Below, piece after piece: positions 45,788 to 54,008 of a stretch of DNA of 64,000 bases. Within the stretch, counting starts at the first letter, position 1, and each line of letters begins with the position of its first letter. Position numbers and translations under genes: made by a program. Origin of the DNA: Mitsuaria sp. PDC51 (GTDB lineage: Bacteria > Pseudomonadota > Gammaproteobacteria > Burkholderiales > Burkholderiaceae_C). The stretch covers positions 1,302,001-1,366,000 of the forward strand of contig NZ_FOZE01000002.1 in the NCBI RefSeq assembly GCF_900113225.1, given 5' to 3'. Under the pieces are notes generated by a model. That model was not told the DNA's origin, did not search any database, and saw nothing but the letters and a program-made list of their open reading frames with translations.

Positions 45788-46555
45788 ATGTTCAAGGCAC
45801 TCCGCATCCTGGTCCTGCTCGGGATCCTGGTGACGGTGGCGGGCACGACGCTGGTCGGCCGCTGGCAGGCGCAGTCGTGGAAGCGGCCGCAGGTGGTGAC
45901 GCTCTATCCGATCAGCGCCGGTGGCGACGCCGAGACCGAGGCCTACCTGGGCCGGCTGGACGAGTCGGCCTTCGCGCGGCTGGAACCCTACTTCCAGGAC
46001 GAGGCGCGGCGCTACGGCGTGCCGCTGTCGCAGCCGGTGCGGGTGGTGCTGGGCAAGCGCGTGCGGGTGGCCCCGCCCCCGGCGCCGGCCAGCGCCAATC
46101 CGCTGTCGGCGATCGCCTGGAGCCTGCGGATGCGCTGGTGGGCCTGGCGCCAGACGCCGGCGAGCTCGCCGGTGCCCGATGTGAAGCTGTTCCTGATGTA
46201 TCACCCGCCGGACTACGCGGGCGCGCTGCCGCACTCGATCGGGCTGGAGAAGGGGCGGCTGGGGCTGGTGCATCTCTTCGCCGCGCGCGGCCAGCAGGCG
46301 CAGAACGAGGTGGTGATCGCGCACGAGGCGCTGCACACCTTCGGCGCGACGGACAAGTACGACCGCTCGACGCTGGCACCGGTGTTTCCGGACGGCTACG
46401 CCGCGCCGCGGCAGGAGCCGCGCTATCCGCAATCCGCCGCGGAACTGATGGCCGGCCGCATCCCGGTGCGCGAGGGCGAGGCGCGCATTCCCTCGAACCT
46501 GGGCGAGACGGTCATCGGTCCGGCGACGGCGGCGGAGATCGGCTGGGCGAAGTGA
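45788..46555 (+). CDS. Membrane-anchored protein with a HExxH zinc motif
   Basis: A 255-residue protein with one N-terminal membrane helix (LRILVLLGILVTVAGTTLVG). In its C-terminal third it has HEALHTFGATDKYD. This combines HExxH with a downstream G-x-x-D-x-Y-D pattern as in several zinc metallopeptidases (compare family M6). A middle region is rich in basic and aromatic residues (LRMRWWAWRQTP). I do not recognise the family by name. Activity is possible but unproven. It follows arfB by 22 bp with the ribosome binding site GAGGGAGAAC before the ATG. Confidence 0.75.
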   Translation: MFKALRILVLLGILVTVAGTTLVGRWQAQSWKRPQVVTLYPISAGGDAETEAYLGRLDESAFARLEPYFQDEARRYGVPLSQPVRVVLGKRVRVAPPPAPASANPLSAIAWSLRMRWWAWRQTPASSPVPDVKLFLMYHPPDYAGALPHSIGLEKGRLGLVHLFAARGQQAQNEVVIAHEALHTFGATDKYDRSTLAPVFPDGYAAPRQEPRYPQSAAELMAGRIPVREGEARIPSNLGETVIGPATAAEIGWAK

Positions 46556-46648
46556 CGATCCGCGAGCAGCCCCTGCGAATGCGGGGGGGTGAGCGGCGGC
46601 TTTGCAGAACTGACACGAAGAGAATCCCCCCGGTTCGGGAGGGACCTC

Positions 46649-46824
46649 ATGCACAAGAAGATGGGCGGGCGGATGCTCGCCGTGGCGGCGCTGGCCGCAG
46701 CCTGCGCCAGCTCGATGCGGCGGTGGTGCCGGAGCCGGCGAGCTAAGCGCTGATGCTGGCCGGCGTCGCCGCGATCGGCGTGGCGGTGCGCCGGCGCAAG
46801 GCGGGCGCCGCGGTCAGGGCCTGA
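46649..46824 (+). pseudogene. Remnant of a PEP-CTERM exported protein gene
   Basis: The ATG at 46649, with a GGGAGGGACC ribosome binding site, begins a signal-like segment (MHKKMGGRMLAVAALAAACAS). In a different frame, from 46723, the sequence VVPEPAS, an in-frame TAA, then ALMLAGVAAIGVAVRRRK appears. This is the PEP-CTERM sorting tail with its hydrophobic helix and basic end. The usual residue after PEPAS is often Tyr or Trp, here replaced by a stop codon. The body of the protein is absent, so signal and tail are almost joined, with a frameshift between them. Confidence 0.65.
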
Positions 46825-46855
46825 GGTCCTCCAGCGGATCCTGCGGCGGCTGAAC

Positions 46856-47740
46856 TCAGCGCTGCGGCCGCGTCGCCGCGTAGATGCTGCCCAGGCACAG
46901 CACCATGCCGGCCAGCGCCAGCAGCGTCGGCCGCCAGCCTTCGAAGATCGCGGAGATCCCCAGCGCGATCACCGGGATCACCACGCCGGTCAGCGCCGCG
47001 CGCGCCGTGCCCTGGCGCTGCGCCAGCTTGAAATACAGGACGAAGGCGATCACCGAGCCGAACACCGCCAGGTACAGCAGGCTCAGCACGTAGGACGAGG
47101 TCCAGGCGAAGTTCAGGCCCTGCCCCGTCGCCACCGACGCCACCAGCAGGAAGACCGCGCCGTAGCCCATGCTCCAGGCGAGCACCGGCACCAGCGGCAG
47201 CCCGCGCCGGGTCAGGGTGAGCGTCAGCACGTTGCCGATGCAGGCGGCCAGCACCGCCGCCAGGCCGATCGCCAGGCCGTAGGCCGCGGTCGGGCGCGCG
47301 CCGGTCGAGGCGATCTCCGGCCAGAAGATCATCACCACGCCCGCGACCGCGCCGGCCGACGCCGCCAGGAAGCGCCCCGTCACCCGCTGGCCGAAGAAGA
47401 TTCGCCCGGACAGGGCATTGCCGAACACCATCAGGCAGAACAGCACCGCGACTAGGCCGCTGGGGATGTGGCGCTCCGCCTCATAGACGGAGAAGTAGTT
47501 GCCGCTGTACTGCACGATGCCGGTCGCCAGCATCAGCCCGTGCGCCGACAAGGGCAGCTTCAGCGACAGCTTCTGCCAGCGCGCGAAGCCCGCCAGCATC
47601 AGCGCGGCCAGCCCGAAGCGCCAGCCGACCGAGTTCAGGATCGGCACGCCCGAGCCCAGCTGGTAGAGGATCACGTGCCAGGTGCTGGCCCAGATCAGCG
47701 TCGGGCCCCAGAACAACCAGCGGTCGGAAACGGTGGACAT
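46856..47740 (-). CDS. EamA/DMT-family transporter
   Basis: A 294-residue ten-helix transporter with two EamA repeats. The first starts WLFWGPTLIWASTWHVILYQLG, and the second includes VLSLLYLAVFGSVIAFVLYFKLA and TARAALTGVVIPVIALGISA. The function is unknown, probably amino acid or metabolite export like its LysE neighbour. The ATG at 47740 is used; the frame extends to 47785 but the extra residues are basic and lack hydrophobic character. It ends 32 bp from the PEP-CTERM remnant. Confidence 0.88.
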   Translation of the reverse strand: MSTVSDRWLFWGPTLIWASTWHVILYQLGSGVPILNSVGWRFGLAALMLAGFARWQKLSLKLPLSAHGLMLATGIVQYSGNYFSVYEAERHIPSGLVAVLFCLMVFGNALSGRIFFGQRVTGRFLAASAGAVAGVVMIFWPEIASTGARPTAAYGLAIGLAAVLAACIGNVLTLTLTRRGLPLVPVLAWSMGYGAVFLLVASVATGQGLNFAWTSSYVLSLLYLAVFGSVIAFVLYFKLAQRQGTARAALTGVVIPVIALGISAIFEGWRPTLLALAGMVLCLGSIYAATRPQR

Positions 47741-47796
47741 GATGTGCGGCAGCGATCTGTACCGGCCGCCCGCGCGGGGACGCATTCAGCGGGCCG

Positions 47797-47832
47797 GGGA
47801 AAACAACAAGGCCGCCCTTTGGGGGCGGCCTT
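47797..47832 (-). terminator. Terminator-like hairpin of the leftward LysE gene
   Basis: AAGGCCGCCC (47808-47817) and GGGCGGCCTT (47823-47832) are perfect arms. On the minus strand they are followed by TGTTGTTTTCC, a T-rich run. It lies between the LysE stop (47906) and the EamA start (47740) and would separate their transcripts. Confidence 0.6.
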
Positions 47833-47905
47833 CGGTGGGAGGCGGTCCTGACGCGGGCCGCCTGGGGGACGTCGGAAATCGTGCGGAATGGGGGCGCGTC
47901 GGCCC

Positions 47906-48538
47906 TCAGTCGGCGGCCTTCTTGAAGGTCGCCAGCAGCGCGCCGGCACCGACGAACAAGGAGCCGAAGATCCGGTTCATCGCCTTCAGGTGGGACTCCG
48001 AGCGCAGCGCCCGCAGCACTCGCGCCGCCAGCAGCGTGTAGCCGGCCATCACGACGGCGTCGGTGAAGGCCAGCGTCGCGCCGATCACCGCGTACTGCTG
48101 CGTCAGGCTGTGATGCAGGTTCAGGAACTGCGGCACCACGGCCAGCAGGAAGACGGTGCCCTTGGGGTTCACCGCGTTGATCGCCCAGCCGCGCAGCACC
48201 AGGTCACGGCGCGAGACCTGCTTGGCCTCGGCCTGCTCCGCCACCAGCGGCCGGGCCGGCGAACGCCATTGCTGGATACCCAGGTACACGAGGTAGGCCA
48301 CGCCGGCCCACTTCACCACGGCGAAGGCCTGCTCGGAGGCCGCGATCAGCGCGCCCAGGCCGGCGCCCACCACCACGATCTGGGTCAGGATGCCCAGGAT
48401 CAGCCCGATGGTCATGAAGTAGCCGCGCTGGAAGCCGTGATTCAGTCCGGCACTCATCGCCGCGATGGCGCCCGCGCCCGGGGACAGGCTGATGGCCCAG
48501 GAGGCCGCGAAGAACCCCAGCCAGACTGACAACTCCAT
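47906..48538 (-). CDS. LysE/RhtB-family amino acid exporter
   Basis: A 210-residue six-helix translocator. It starts LGFFAASWAISLSPGAGAIAAMS, the conserved SPGP-like motif here read as SPGAGA. It has LGILTQIVVVGAGLGALI and RGWAINAVNPKGTVFLLAVVPQF, typical of RhtB proteins. It exports amino acids such as homoserine, threonine or lysine; the exact substrate cannot be told. A strong ribosome binding site (AAGGAGTCGATC) precedes the ATG at 48538. It is divergent from the symporter gene. Confidence 0.92.
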   Translation of the reverse strand: MELSVWLGFFAASWAISLSPGAGAIAAMSAGLNHGFQRGYFMTIGLILGILTQIVVVGAGLGALIAASEQAFAVVKWAGVAYLVYLGIQQWRSPARPLVAEQAEAKQVSRRDLVLRGWAINAVNPKGTVFLLAVVPQFLNLHHSLTQQYAVIGATLAFTDAVVMAGYTLLAARVLRALRSESHLKAMNRIFGSLFVGAGALLATFKKAAD

Positions 48539-48700
48539 GATCGACTCCTTCGAAGGACCCGAGGTTGTAGCACGCCGCCCGCCAGCGGACGAAGGTCAGG
48601 GTTAACGCCAGGCGCGTCCGGATCGCCCTCCCCGGCCGGTTATGTCCCCCGTCCGATTCGGAATGCGTCCGTGGCGGCGGCGCTCCAATAATCCCGCGCC

Positions 48701-50167
48701 ATGTCCGCCACCGTGCTGCTCGTAGTCATCGCCGCCTACTTCGCGCTGCTGCTGGCCGTGGCGTGGTGGACCTCGCGCCGGGCCGACAACGACAGCTTCT
48801 TCATCGGCAACCGCAGCAGCCACTGGGGGCTGGTCGCCTTCGGCATGATCGGCACCTCCCTCTCCGGGGTGACCTTCATCAGCGTGCCGGGCTCGGTCGG
48901 CAGCGGCGCGTTCAGCTACTTCCAGATCATGCTGGGCCAGGTCGCCGGCTACGCGGTGGTGGCCTTCGTGCTGCTGCCGCTGTACTACCGGCTCCAGCTG
49001 AGCTCGATCTACCGCTACCTCGGCGCCCGGCTGGGCGTGGCGGCGCATCGCACCGGCGCGGGTTTCTTCATCCTGTCGCGCACGCTGGGCGCCACCGCGC
49101 GGCTCTACCTGGTCGTGCGCATCCTGCAGGACCTGGTGCTGGCCCAGTTCGGCATGCCGTTCTGGCTCAGCGCGCTGCTGGTGCTCGTGATGATCCTGCT
49201 CTACACGCTGGAGGGCGGCGTCAAGACCATCGTCTGGACCGACACGCTGCAGACCACCGGCATGCTCGCCGGCCTGGTGATCTGCGTGGTCTTCCTGCTG
49301 CACGCGCTGGGCCTGGACCTGGCCGGCGGCTGGCAGGCGATGCGCGCCGCCGGGCTGGCCGAGGTCTTCGTCACCGATCCGATGAGCGCCGCCCACTGGG
49401 CCAAGCAGCTGCTGGCCGGCGCCGCGATCGCGGTGGCGATGACCGGCCTGGACCAGGAAATGATGCAGAAGAACATCTCGGTCCGGCGGCTCGCCGACGC
49501 CCAGAAGAACATGATGGTGATGGCGGCCATCATGACCGGCGTCGTGCTGCTGTTCCTGTTCCTGGGCGGCCTGCTGAGCCTGTACGCGCGCCAGCAGGGC
49601 CTCGCCGCGCAGGGCGACCGGCTGTTCCCCGCCGTGGTGATGGACCACCTGCCGGCCTGGGTGCAGCTGATCTTCGTCGTCGCGCTGATCTCCGCGCTGT
49701 TCCCCAGTGCCGACGGCGCCATCACCGCGCTGACCTCCAGCACCTGCATCGACCTGCTCGGCCTGCAGGAGCGGCGCGACTGGGACGAGGCCCGCAAGCG
49801 CCGCGTCCGCAAGGCCGTCCACCTCGGGTACGCGGCGGTCTTCCTGCTGTTGACGCTGGGCTTCCGCTGGCTCGACGACCCCAGCATGGTCAACCTGATC
49901 CTGAAGCTGGCCGGCTATACCTACGGCCCGCTGCTGGGCCTGTTCGCCTTCGGCATTCTGAGCTCGCGCACCCTGCGTCCCGGGGTCCTCCCCTGGATCG
50001 CCCTGGCGGCCCCGGCCCTGTGCTGGATCGTCGACACCCATCAGGCCGCCCTCTTCGGGGACTACCGCATGGGGCTGGAATTGCTGCTGGTCAACGCCGC
50101 CCTGACCTTCGGGGGACTCTGGATCGGCTCGCGCCCCGCTGCTTATCCCCAGCCGAAGGCCGCTTGA
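48701..50167 (+). CDS. Sodium:solute symporter (SSS family)
   Basis: A 488-residue SSS carrier with about thirteen membrane helices. FFIGNRSSHWGLVAFGMIGTSLSGVTF is the first signature, and LIFVVALISALFPSADGAITAL contains the sodium-site region. Substrates in the family include sugars, myo-inositol, sialic acid, proline and pantothenate. Nothing here decides between them. AATAAT (48687-48692) lies 8 nt before the ATG. It is followed by the DnaA-box-like cluster and radA. Confidence 0.9.
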   Translation: MSATVLLVVIAAYFALLLAVAWWTSRRADNDSFFIGNRSSHWGLVAFGMIGTSLSGVTFISVPGSVGSGAFSYFQIMLGQVAGYAVVAFVLLPLYYRLQLSSIYRYLGARLGVAAHRTGAGFFILSRTLGATARLYLVVRILQDLVLAQFGMPFWLSALLVLVMILLYTLEGGVKTIVWTDTLQTTGMLAGLVICVVFLLHALGLDLAGGWQAMRAAGLAEVFVTDPMSAAHWAKQLLAGAAIAVAMTGLDQEMMQKNISVRRLADAQKNMMVMAAIMTGVVLLFLFLGGLLSLYARQQGLAAQGDRLFPAVVMDHLPAWVQLIFVVALISALFPSADGAITALTSSTCIDLLGLQERRDWDEARKRRVRKAVHLGYAAVFLLLTLGFRWLDDPSMVNLILKLAGYTYGPLLGLFAFGILSSRTLRPGVLPWIALAAPALCWIVDTHQAALFGDYRMGLELLLVNAALTFGGLWIGSRPAAYPQPKAA

Positions 50168-50386
50168 GCACAGGCTGGCCCCAGCCTGTCCACAGCTCCT
50201 CCCCCGCGGCGACGCCGCTTGCCCACCGCTTGCCCACAGGCGGGGGCCTGGTTGTCCCCCGCTCGCCCACACCCTACCCACATCCCGCCCACAAGCCGGT
50301 CACAGGCGGATCACAGCCGCCGCACAGCGAATTCACAGGCTTCTCAACAGGGTTGTCCACAGCGCGGGCGGCGACAATCGCGCCCC
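50168..50386 (+). promoter_or_regulatory. Cluster of DnaA-box-like CCACA words before radA
   Basis: In this 219-bp gap CCACA or CACAG words recur at least eight times. TTGTCCACA (50353-50361) differs from the DnaA box TTATCCACA at one position. CTGTCCACA (50186-50194) and TTGCCCACA (50230-50238) differ at two. Others are partial, such as TCACAGGC and TCACAGCC. A GACAAT hexamer (50373-50378) lies 8 nt before the radA ATG. Whether the cluster binds DnaA or is simple-sequence drift is unknown. Confidence 0.45.
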
Positions 50387-51745
50387 ATGGCTGCTCCGAA
50401 ATCCCATTACGTCTGCTCCGAATGCGGCGCCACCAGCGCCAAGTGGCTGGGCCGCTGCCCGTCCTGCAGCGCCTGGAACACCCTGGTCGAGACCGCCGCC
50501 GAGCCCACCGGCGGCAAGAACCGCTACCAGGCGCTGGCCCGCAGCCAGCCCGTGGCCACGCTGTCCGAGATCGAGGCCCGTGACTTCGACCGCACGCCGA
50601 CCTCGCTCGAGGAGCTCGACCGGGTGCTGGGCGGCGGCATCGTCACCGGCGGCGTCGTGCTGATCGGCGGCGACCCGGGCATCGGCAAATCGACGCTGCT
50701 GCTGCAGGCGGTCGAGGCGCTGTCCAAGCAGATGAAGGTGCTGTACGTCACCGGCGAGGAGTCCGGCGCGCAGGTCGCCATGCGCGCGCGCCGGCTGGGG
50801 CTGGACGGCTCGCAGGTGCGGGTGCTGGCCGAGATCGGCCTGGAGAAGATCCTCGCCACGCTCGAGACCGAACGGCCCGACTTCTGTGTCATCGATTCGA
50901 TCCAGACGCTCTATTCCGAGCAGCTGTCCTCGGCGCCGGGCTCGGTCGCGCAGGTGCGCGAATGCGCCGCGCAGCTGACCCGCACCGCCAAGGCCACCGG
51001 CTGCGCGATGGTGCTGGTCGGCCACGTCACCAAGGAAGGCGCGTTGGCCGGCCCGCGGGTGCTGGAGCACATCGTCGACACCGTCCTGTACTTCGAGGGC
51101 GACACCCACAGCAGCTACCGCCTGGTCCGCGCGATCAAGAACCGCTTCGGCGCGGTCAACGAGATCGGCGTCTTCGCGATGACCGAGAAGGGCCTGAAGG
51201 GCGTGACCAACCCCAGCGCCATCTTCCTGTCCACCCATGGCGATCCGGTGCCGGGCTCCTGCGTGCTGGTGACGCTGGAGGGCACGCGGCCGATGCTGGT
51301 CGAGCTGCAGGCGCTGGTGGACGGCGGCGGGCCCAACCCGCGGCGGCTCTCGGTGGGCCTGGAGCGCGACCGGCTGGCGATGCTGCTGGCGGTGCTGCAC
51401 CGCCATGCCGGCGTGGCCACGATGGACCAGGATGTCTTCGTCAACGCGGTCGGCGGCGTGCGCATCAGCGAGCCCGCGGCCGACCTGGCGGTGCTGCTGG
51501 CGATCCAGAGCTCGCTGCGCGGCAAGCCGCTGCCCAAGGGCTTCATCGCCTTCGGCGAGGTCGGGCTCGCCGGCGAGGTGCGGCCCGCGCCCCGCGGCCA
51601 GGAACGCCTGAAGGAGGCGGCCAAGCTGGGCTTCTCGATCGCGGTCGTGCCGCAGGCCAACGCGCCCAAGAAGCCGATCGACGGGCTGACGGTGCACGCG
51701 GTCGCGCGCATCGAGGACGCGATCGAGATCCTGCGCGGCATGTGA
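50387..51745 (+). CDS. radA: DNA repair protein RadA (Sms)
   Basis: A 452-residue branch-migration helicase for homologous recombination. The N-terminal zinc finger has CSECGATSAKWLGRCPSC. Walker A is GGDPGIGKSTLL. The RadA-specific motif is AIKNRFGAVNEIG. A C-terminal Lon-protease-like domain is present (DVFVNAVGGVRISEPAADLA, GEVGLAGEVRPAPRGQERL). The ATG at 50387 is chosen because it gives the standard zinc-finger start; the open frame continues upstream into the CCACA cluster. Order lplT-alr ... radA is usual for the group. Confidence 0.95.
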   Translation: MAAPKSHYVCSECGATSAKWLGRCPSCSAWNTLVETAAEPTGGKNRYQALARSQPVATLSEIEARDFDRTPTSLEELDRVLGGGIVTGGVVLIGGDPGIGKSTLLLQAVEALSKQMKVLYVTGEESGAQVAMRARRLGLDGSQVRVLAEIGLEKILATLETERPDFCVIDSIQTLYSEQLSSAPGSVAQVRECAAQLTRTAKATGCAMVLVGHVTKEGALAGPRVLEHIVDTVLYFEGDTHSSYRLVRAIKNRFGAVNEIGVFAMTEKGLKGVTNPSAIFLSTHGDPVPGSCVLVTLEGTRPMLVELQALVDGGGPNPRRLSVGLERDRLAMLLAVLHRHAGVATMDQDVFVNAVGGVRISEPAADLAVLLAIQSSLRGKPLPKGFIAFGEVGLAGEVRPAPRGQERLKEAAKLGFSIAVVPQANAPKKPIDGLTVHAVARIEDAIEILRGM

Positions 51746-51805
51746 CGCCGCGTGGGGCGACGACAATGCGCGCTCCGCCCGACGCCCACCGCCACGGACC
51801 TCCCC

Positions 51806-52198
51806 ATGAGCGCTACCGACCTCCTGCCGCCCGCCTCGCCGTCGATCCAGCCGCCGTACTACGCGGTGATCTTCTGCAGCCAGCGCACCGACGCCACGCC
51901 CGACGACGGCTACGGCGCGATGGCCGAACGCATGGCGGCGCTGGCCGCAACGCAACCGGGCTACCTCGGCGTGGAGAGCGCCCGCGGCGCGGACGGCCTG
52001 GGCATCACCGTCTCCTACTGGCGCAGCCTGGAGGACATCCGGGCCTGGCGCGCGGTCACCGAGCACACCGCCGCCCGCGACCAGGGCCGGCGCGACTGGT
52101 ACCGCCATTACGAGCTGCGCATCGCCAAGGTCGAGCGCCATTACCACTGGGACGAATCCGCCGGGCCCGACGATCCGGTGCCCGTCGCCCAGCGCTGA
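51806..52198 (+). CDS. Antibiotic biosynthesis monooxygenase-domain protein
   Basis: A 130-residue single ABM domain (dimeric ferredoxin-like fold). It contains YYAVIFCSQRTD, YGAMAERMAALAATQPGYLGVES, and ITVSYWRSLEDIRAWRAVTEH with QGRRDWYRHYELRIAKVER at the end. The best-known members are heme-degrading or quinol monooxygenases, but most bacterial copies are uncharacterised. A GACAAT hexamer (51762-51767) lies 38 nt before the ATG. It is downstream of radA by 60 bp. Confidence 0.85.
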   Translation: MSATDLLPPASPSIQPPYYAVIFCSQRTDATPDDGYGAMAERMAALAATQPGYLGVESARGADGLGITVSYWRSLEDIRAWRAVTEHTAARDQGRRDWYRHYELRIAKVERHYHWDESAGPDDPVPVAQR

Positions 52199-52279
52199 GG
52201 CGACACCGCGCCGCTCCTCCCGCTGCCCCCCGCTGTTCCCCACTTTCACCCCTTTCTTCCCCCTTCGGAGTTCCCTCGC

Positions 52280-52693
52280 ATGAACCGCCTCGCCGGCATC
52301 CTCCTCGCCCTGGCCGCCATCGTCGCGGGCAGCGTCTTCTTCGGCTGGAAGGGCGCGATCCTGGGCCTGTCCTGCGTCGTCTTCTTCCTGCTGCTGCAGT
52401 TCTCGCAGCTGATGCGCGTCATGCGCACCGCCCAGAATGCGCCGCTGGGCCATGTCGCCAGCGCGGTGATGCTCCATTCGAAGCTGCATGCCGGCATGAA
52501 GCTGCTGGACCTGATCCGCATGTGCGGCTCGCTCGGTGTCAAGGTCGACCCGAACACCTACCGCTGGACCGACGCCGGCGGCGACGCGGTGGACGTGGTG
52601 TTGGAGCGCAGCCTGGTCACCCGCTGGACGCTGATCCGCGCGGCGGACGCGCAGGCGCACACGGGCGCCCCTTCCGACACCCCGGCCGCATAA
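52280..52693 (+). CDS. Small membrane protein of unknown function
   Basis: A 137-residue protein with two N-terminal membrane helices (LAGILLALAAIVAGSVFFGW; AILGLSCVVFFLLLQFSQLM) and a soluble domain with the words KLHAGMKLLDLIRMCGSLG and YRWTDAGGDAVDVVL. No family name comes to mind, but the position between the ABM gene and ilvE and the clean start with a GGAG-type site (TTCGGAGTTCCCTCGC before the ATG) support a real gene. The soluble part may be a small alpha/beta fold. Confidence 0.7.
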   Translation: MNRLAGILLALAAIVAGSVFFGWKGAILGLSCVVFFLLLQFSQLMRVMRTAQNAPLGHVASAVMLHSKLHAGMKLLDLIRMCGSLGVKVDPNTYRWTDAGGDAVDVVLERSLVTRWTLIRAADAQAHTGAPSDTPAA

Positions 52694-52745
52694 AATCCAC
52701 GACTTTTGCAGCACCCGGCCGATTCGCGGCCGAAAAGGAAGACCC

Positions 52746-53669
52746 ATGTCTCTGGACGATCGCGACGGCAAGATCTGGATGGACGGCGAGCTGGTGGACT
52801 GGCGCGACGCCAAGATCCATGTCCTGACGCACACGCTGCACTACGGCTGCGGCGCCTTCGAGGGCGTGCGGGCCTACCAGACCGACAAGGGCACCGCGAT
52901 CTTCCGGCTGCGCGAGCACACCGAGCGCCTGTTCAACAGCGCCAAGATCCTGCGCATGAAGCTGCCCTTCTCGATCGAGCAGGTCGAGGAAGCGCAGAAG
53001 GCGGTCGTCCGCGAAAACAAGCTGGCCAGCTGCTACCTGCGCCCGCTGACCTGGATCGGCAGCGAGAAGCTGGGCGTCAGCCCCAAGGGCAACAAGGTCC
53101 ACCTGATGGTCGCGGCCTGGGCCTGGGGGGCCTACCTGGGCGAGGAAGGCCTCAAGCGCGGCATCCGCGTCAAGACCAGCAGCTACACCCGCCACCACGT
53201 CAACATCACGATGACGCAGGCCAAGACGGTGTCCAACTACACCAACTCGATCCTGGCCAACATGGAAGCGACCGAGGACGGCTACGACGAGGCGCTGCTG
53301 CTGGACGCCTCGGGCTTCGTCTCCGAGGGCGCGGGCGAGAACCTCTTCATCATCAAGAACGGCGTCGTCTACACGCCGGACCTGTCGGCGGGCGCGCTCA
53401 ACGGCATCACCCGCAACACCATCTTCGCGATCTGCCAGGACCTGGGCCTGAAGCTCGTGGAGAAGCGCATCACCCGCGACGAGGTCTACATCAGCGACGA
53501 GGCCTTCTTCACCGGCACCGCCGCCGAGGTCACGCCGATCCGCGAACTGGACCGCATCGAGATCGGCATCGGCAGCCGCGGCCCGATCACCGAGAAGATC
53601 CAGGCGGCCTTCTTCGACATCGTCAATGGCCGCAATCCCAAGTACGCCCACTGGCTGACGCTGGTCTGA
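52746..53669 (+). CDS. ilvE: Branched-chain amino acid aminotransferase
   Basis: A 307-residue fold-type IV PLP enzyme that performs the last step of valine, leucine and isoleucine synthesis. The PLP lysine is in MTQAKTVSNYTNSILA. The cofactor-binding EGAGENLFIIKNG and the substrate loop THTLHYGCGAFEGVRAYQ are canonical. AAGGAAGACCC is its ribosome binding site. A TAAAAT hexamer (52691-52696) about 50 nt upstream may be its -10 element, overlapping the end of the previous gene. Length is normal. Confidence 0.95.
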   Translation: MSLDDRDGKIWMDGELVDWRDAKIHVLTHTLHYGCGAFEGVRAYQTDKGTAIFRLREHTERLFNSAKILRMKLPFSIEQVEEAQKAVVRENKLASCYLRPLTWIGSEKLGVSPKGNKVHLMVAAWAWGAYLGEEGLKRGIRVKTSSYTRHHVNITMTQAKTVSNYTNSILANMEATEDGYDEALLLDASGFVSEGAGENLFIIKNGVVYTPDLSAGALNGITRNTIFAICQDLGLKLVEKRITRDEVYISDEAFFTGTAAEVTPIRELDRIEIGIGSRGPITEKIQAAFFDIVNGRNPKYAHWLTLV

Positions 53670-53723
53670 TCGGGATCCCCCGTCCGGACGCGCCCGCCTT
53701 CGCCAGCCCGCAAGAACAAGATC

Positions 53724-53939
53724 ATGAACACCACCACCACGCCCAAGGCCACCGTCGAAGTCACCGCGCAGGACCTGCAAGGTCCGGGCGTCGTCTTCTG
53801 CCCGAATCCCAAGATGCCGCTGTGGAGCAACCACCCGCGCGTCTACATCGACCTGAGCCACGGCGGTGAAGGCACCTGCGCCTACTGCGGCACGCTCTAC
53901 AAGCTCAAGGCCGGCGAGCAGCTGCCCTCCGGCCACTGA
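53724..53939 (+). CDS. Zinc-finger (zf-CHCC) domain protein
   Basis: A 71-residue protein with the metal pattern FCPNPKMPLWSNHPRVYI and GTCAYCGTLYKL, that is Cys, His, Cys, Cys. It resembles the NDUFS6/mitochondrial complex I subunit domain. Bacterial members are often next to ilvE, as here, 54 bp after it. The role is unknown, possibly iron-sulfur or zinc handling. The ATG at 53724 is preceded by a weak site. Confidence 0.88.
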   Translation: MNTTTTPKATVEVTAQDLQGPGVVFCPNPKMPLWSNHPRVYIDLSHGGEGTCAYCGTLYKLKAGEQLPSGH

Positions 53940-54008
53940 TCCCCCCGGCCGCCCCCCGACGTGGGGATCCGGTCATTGCCCCGCTCCCTTGAACAAGGAA
54001 CGAGATCC

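Noticed and set aside
50168-50386. Chromosomal replication origin
   Set aside because: DnaA-box-like words are present, but no AT-rich unwinding region and no dnaA, dnaN, gidA or parAB genes adjoin it.
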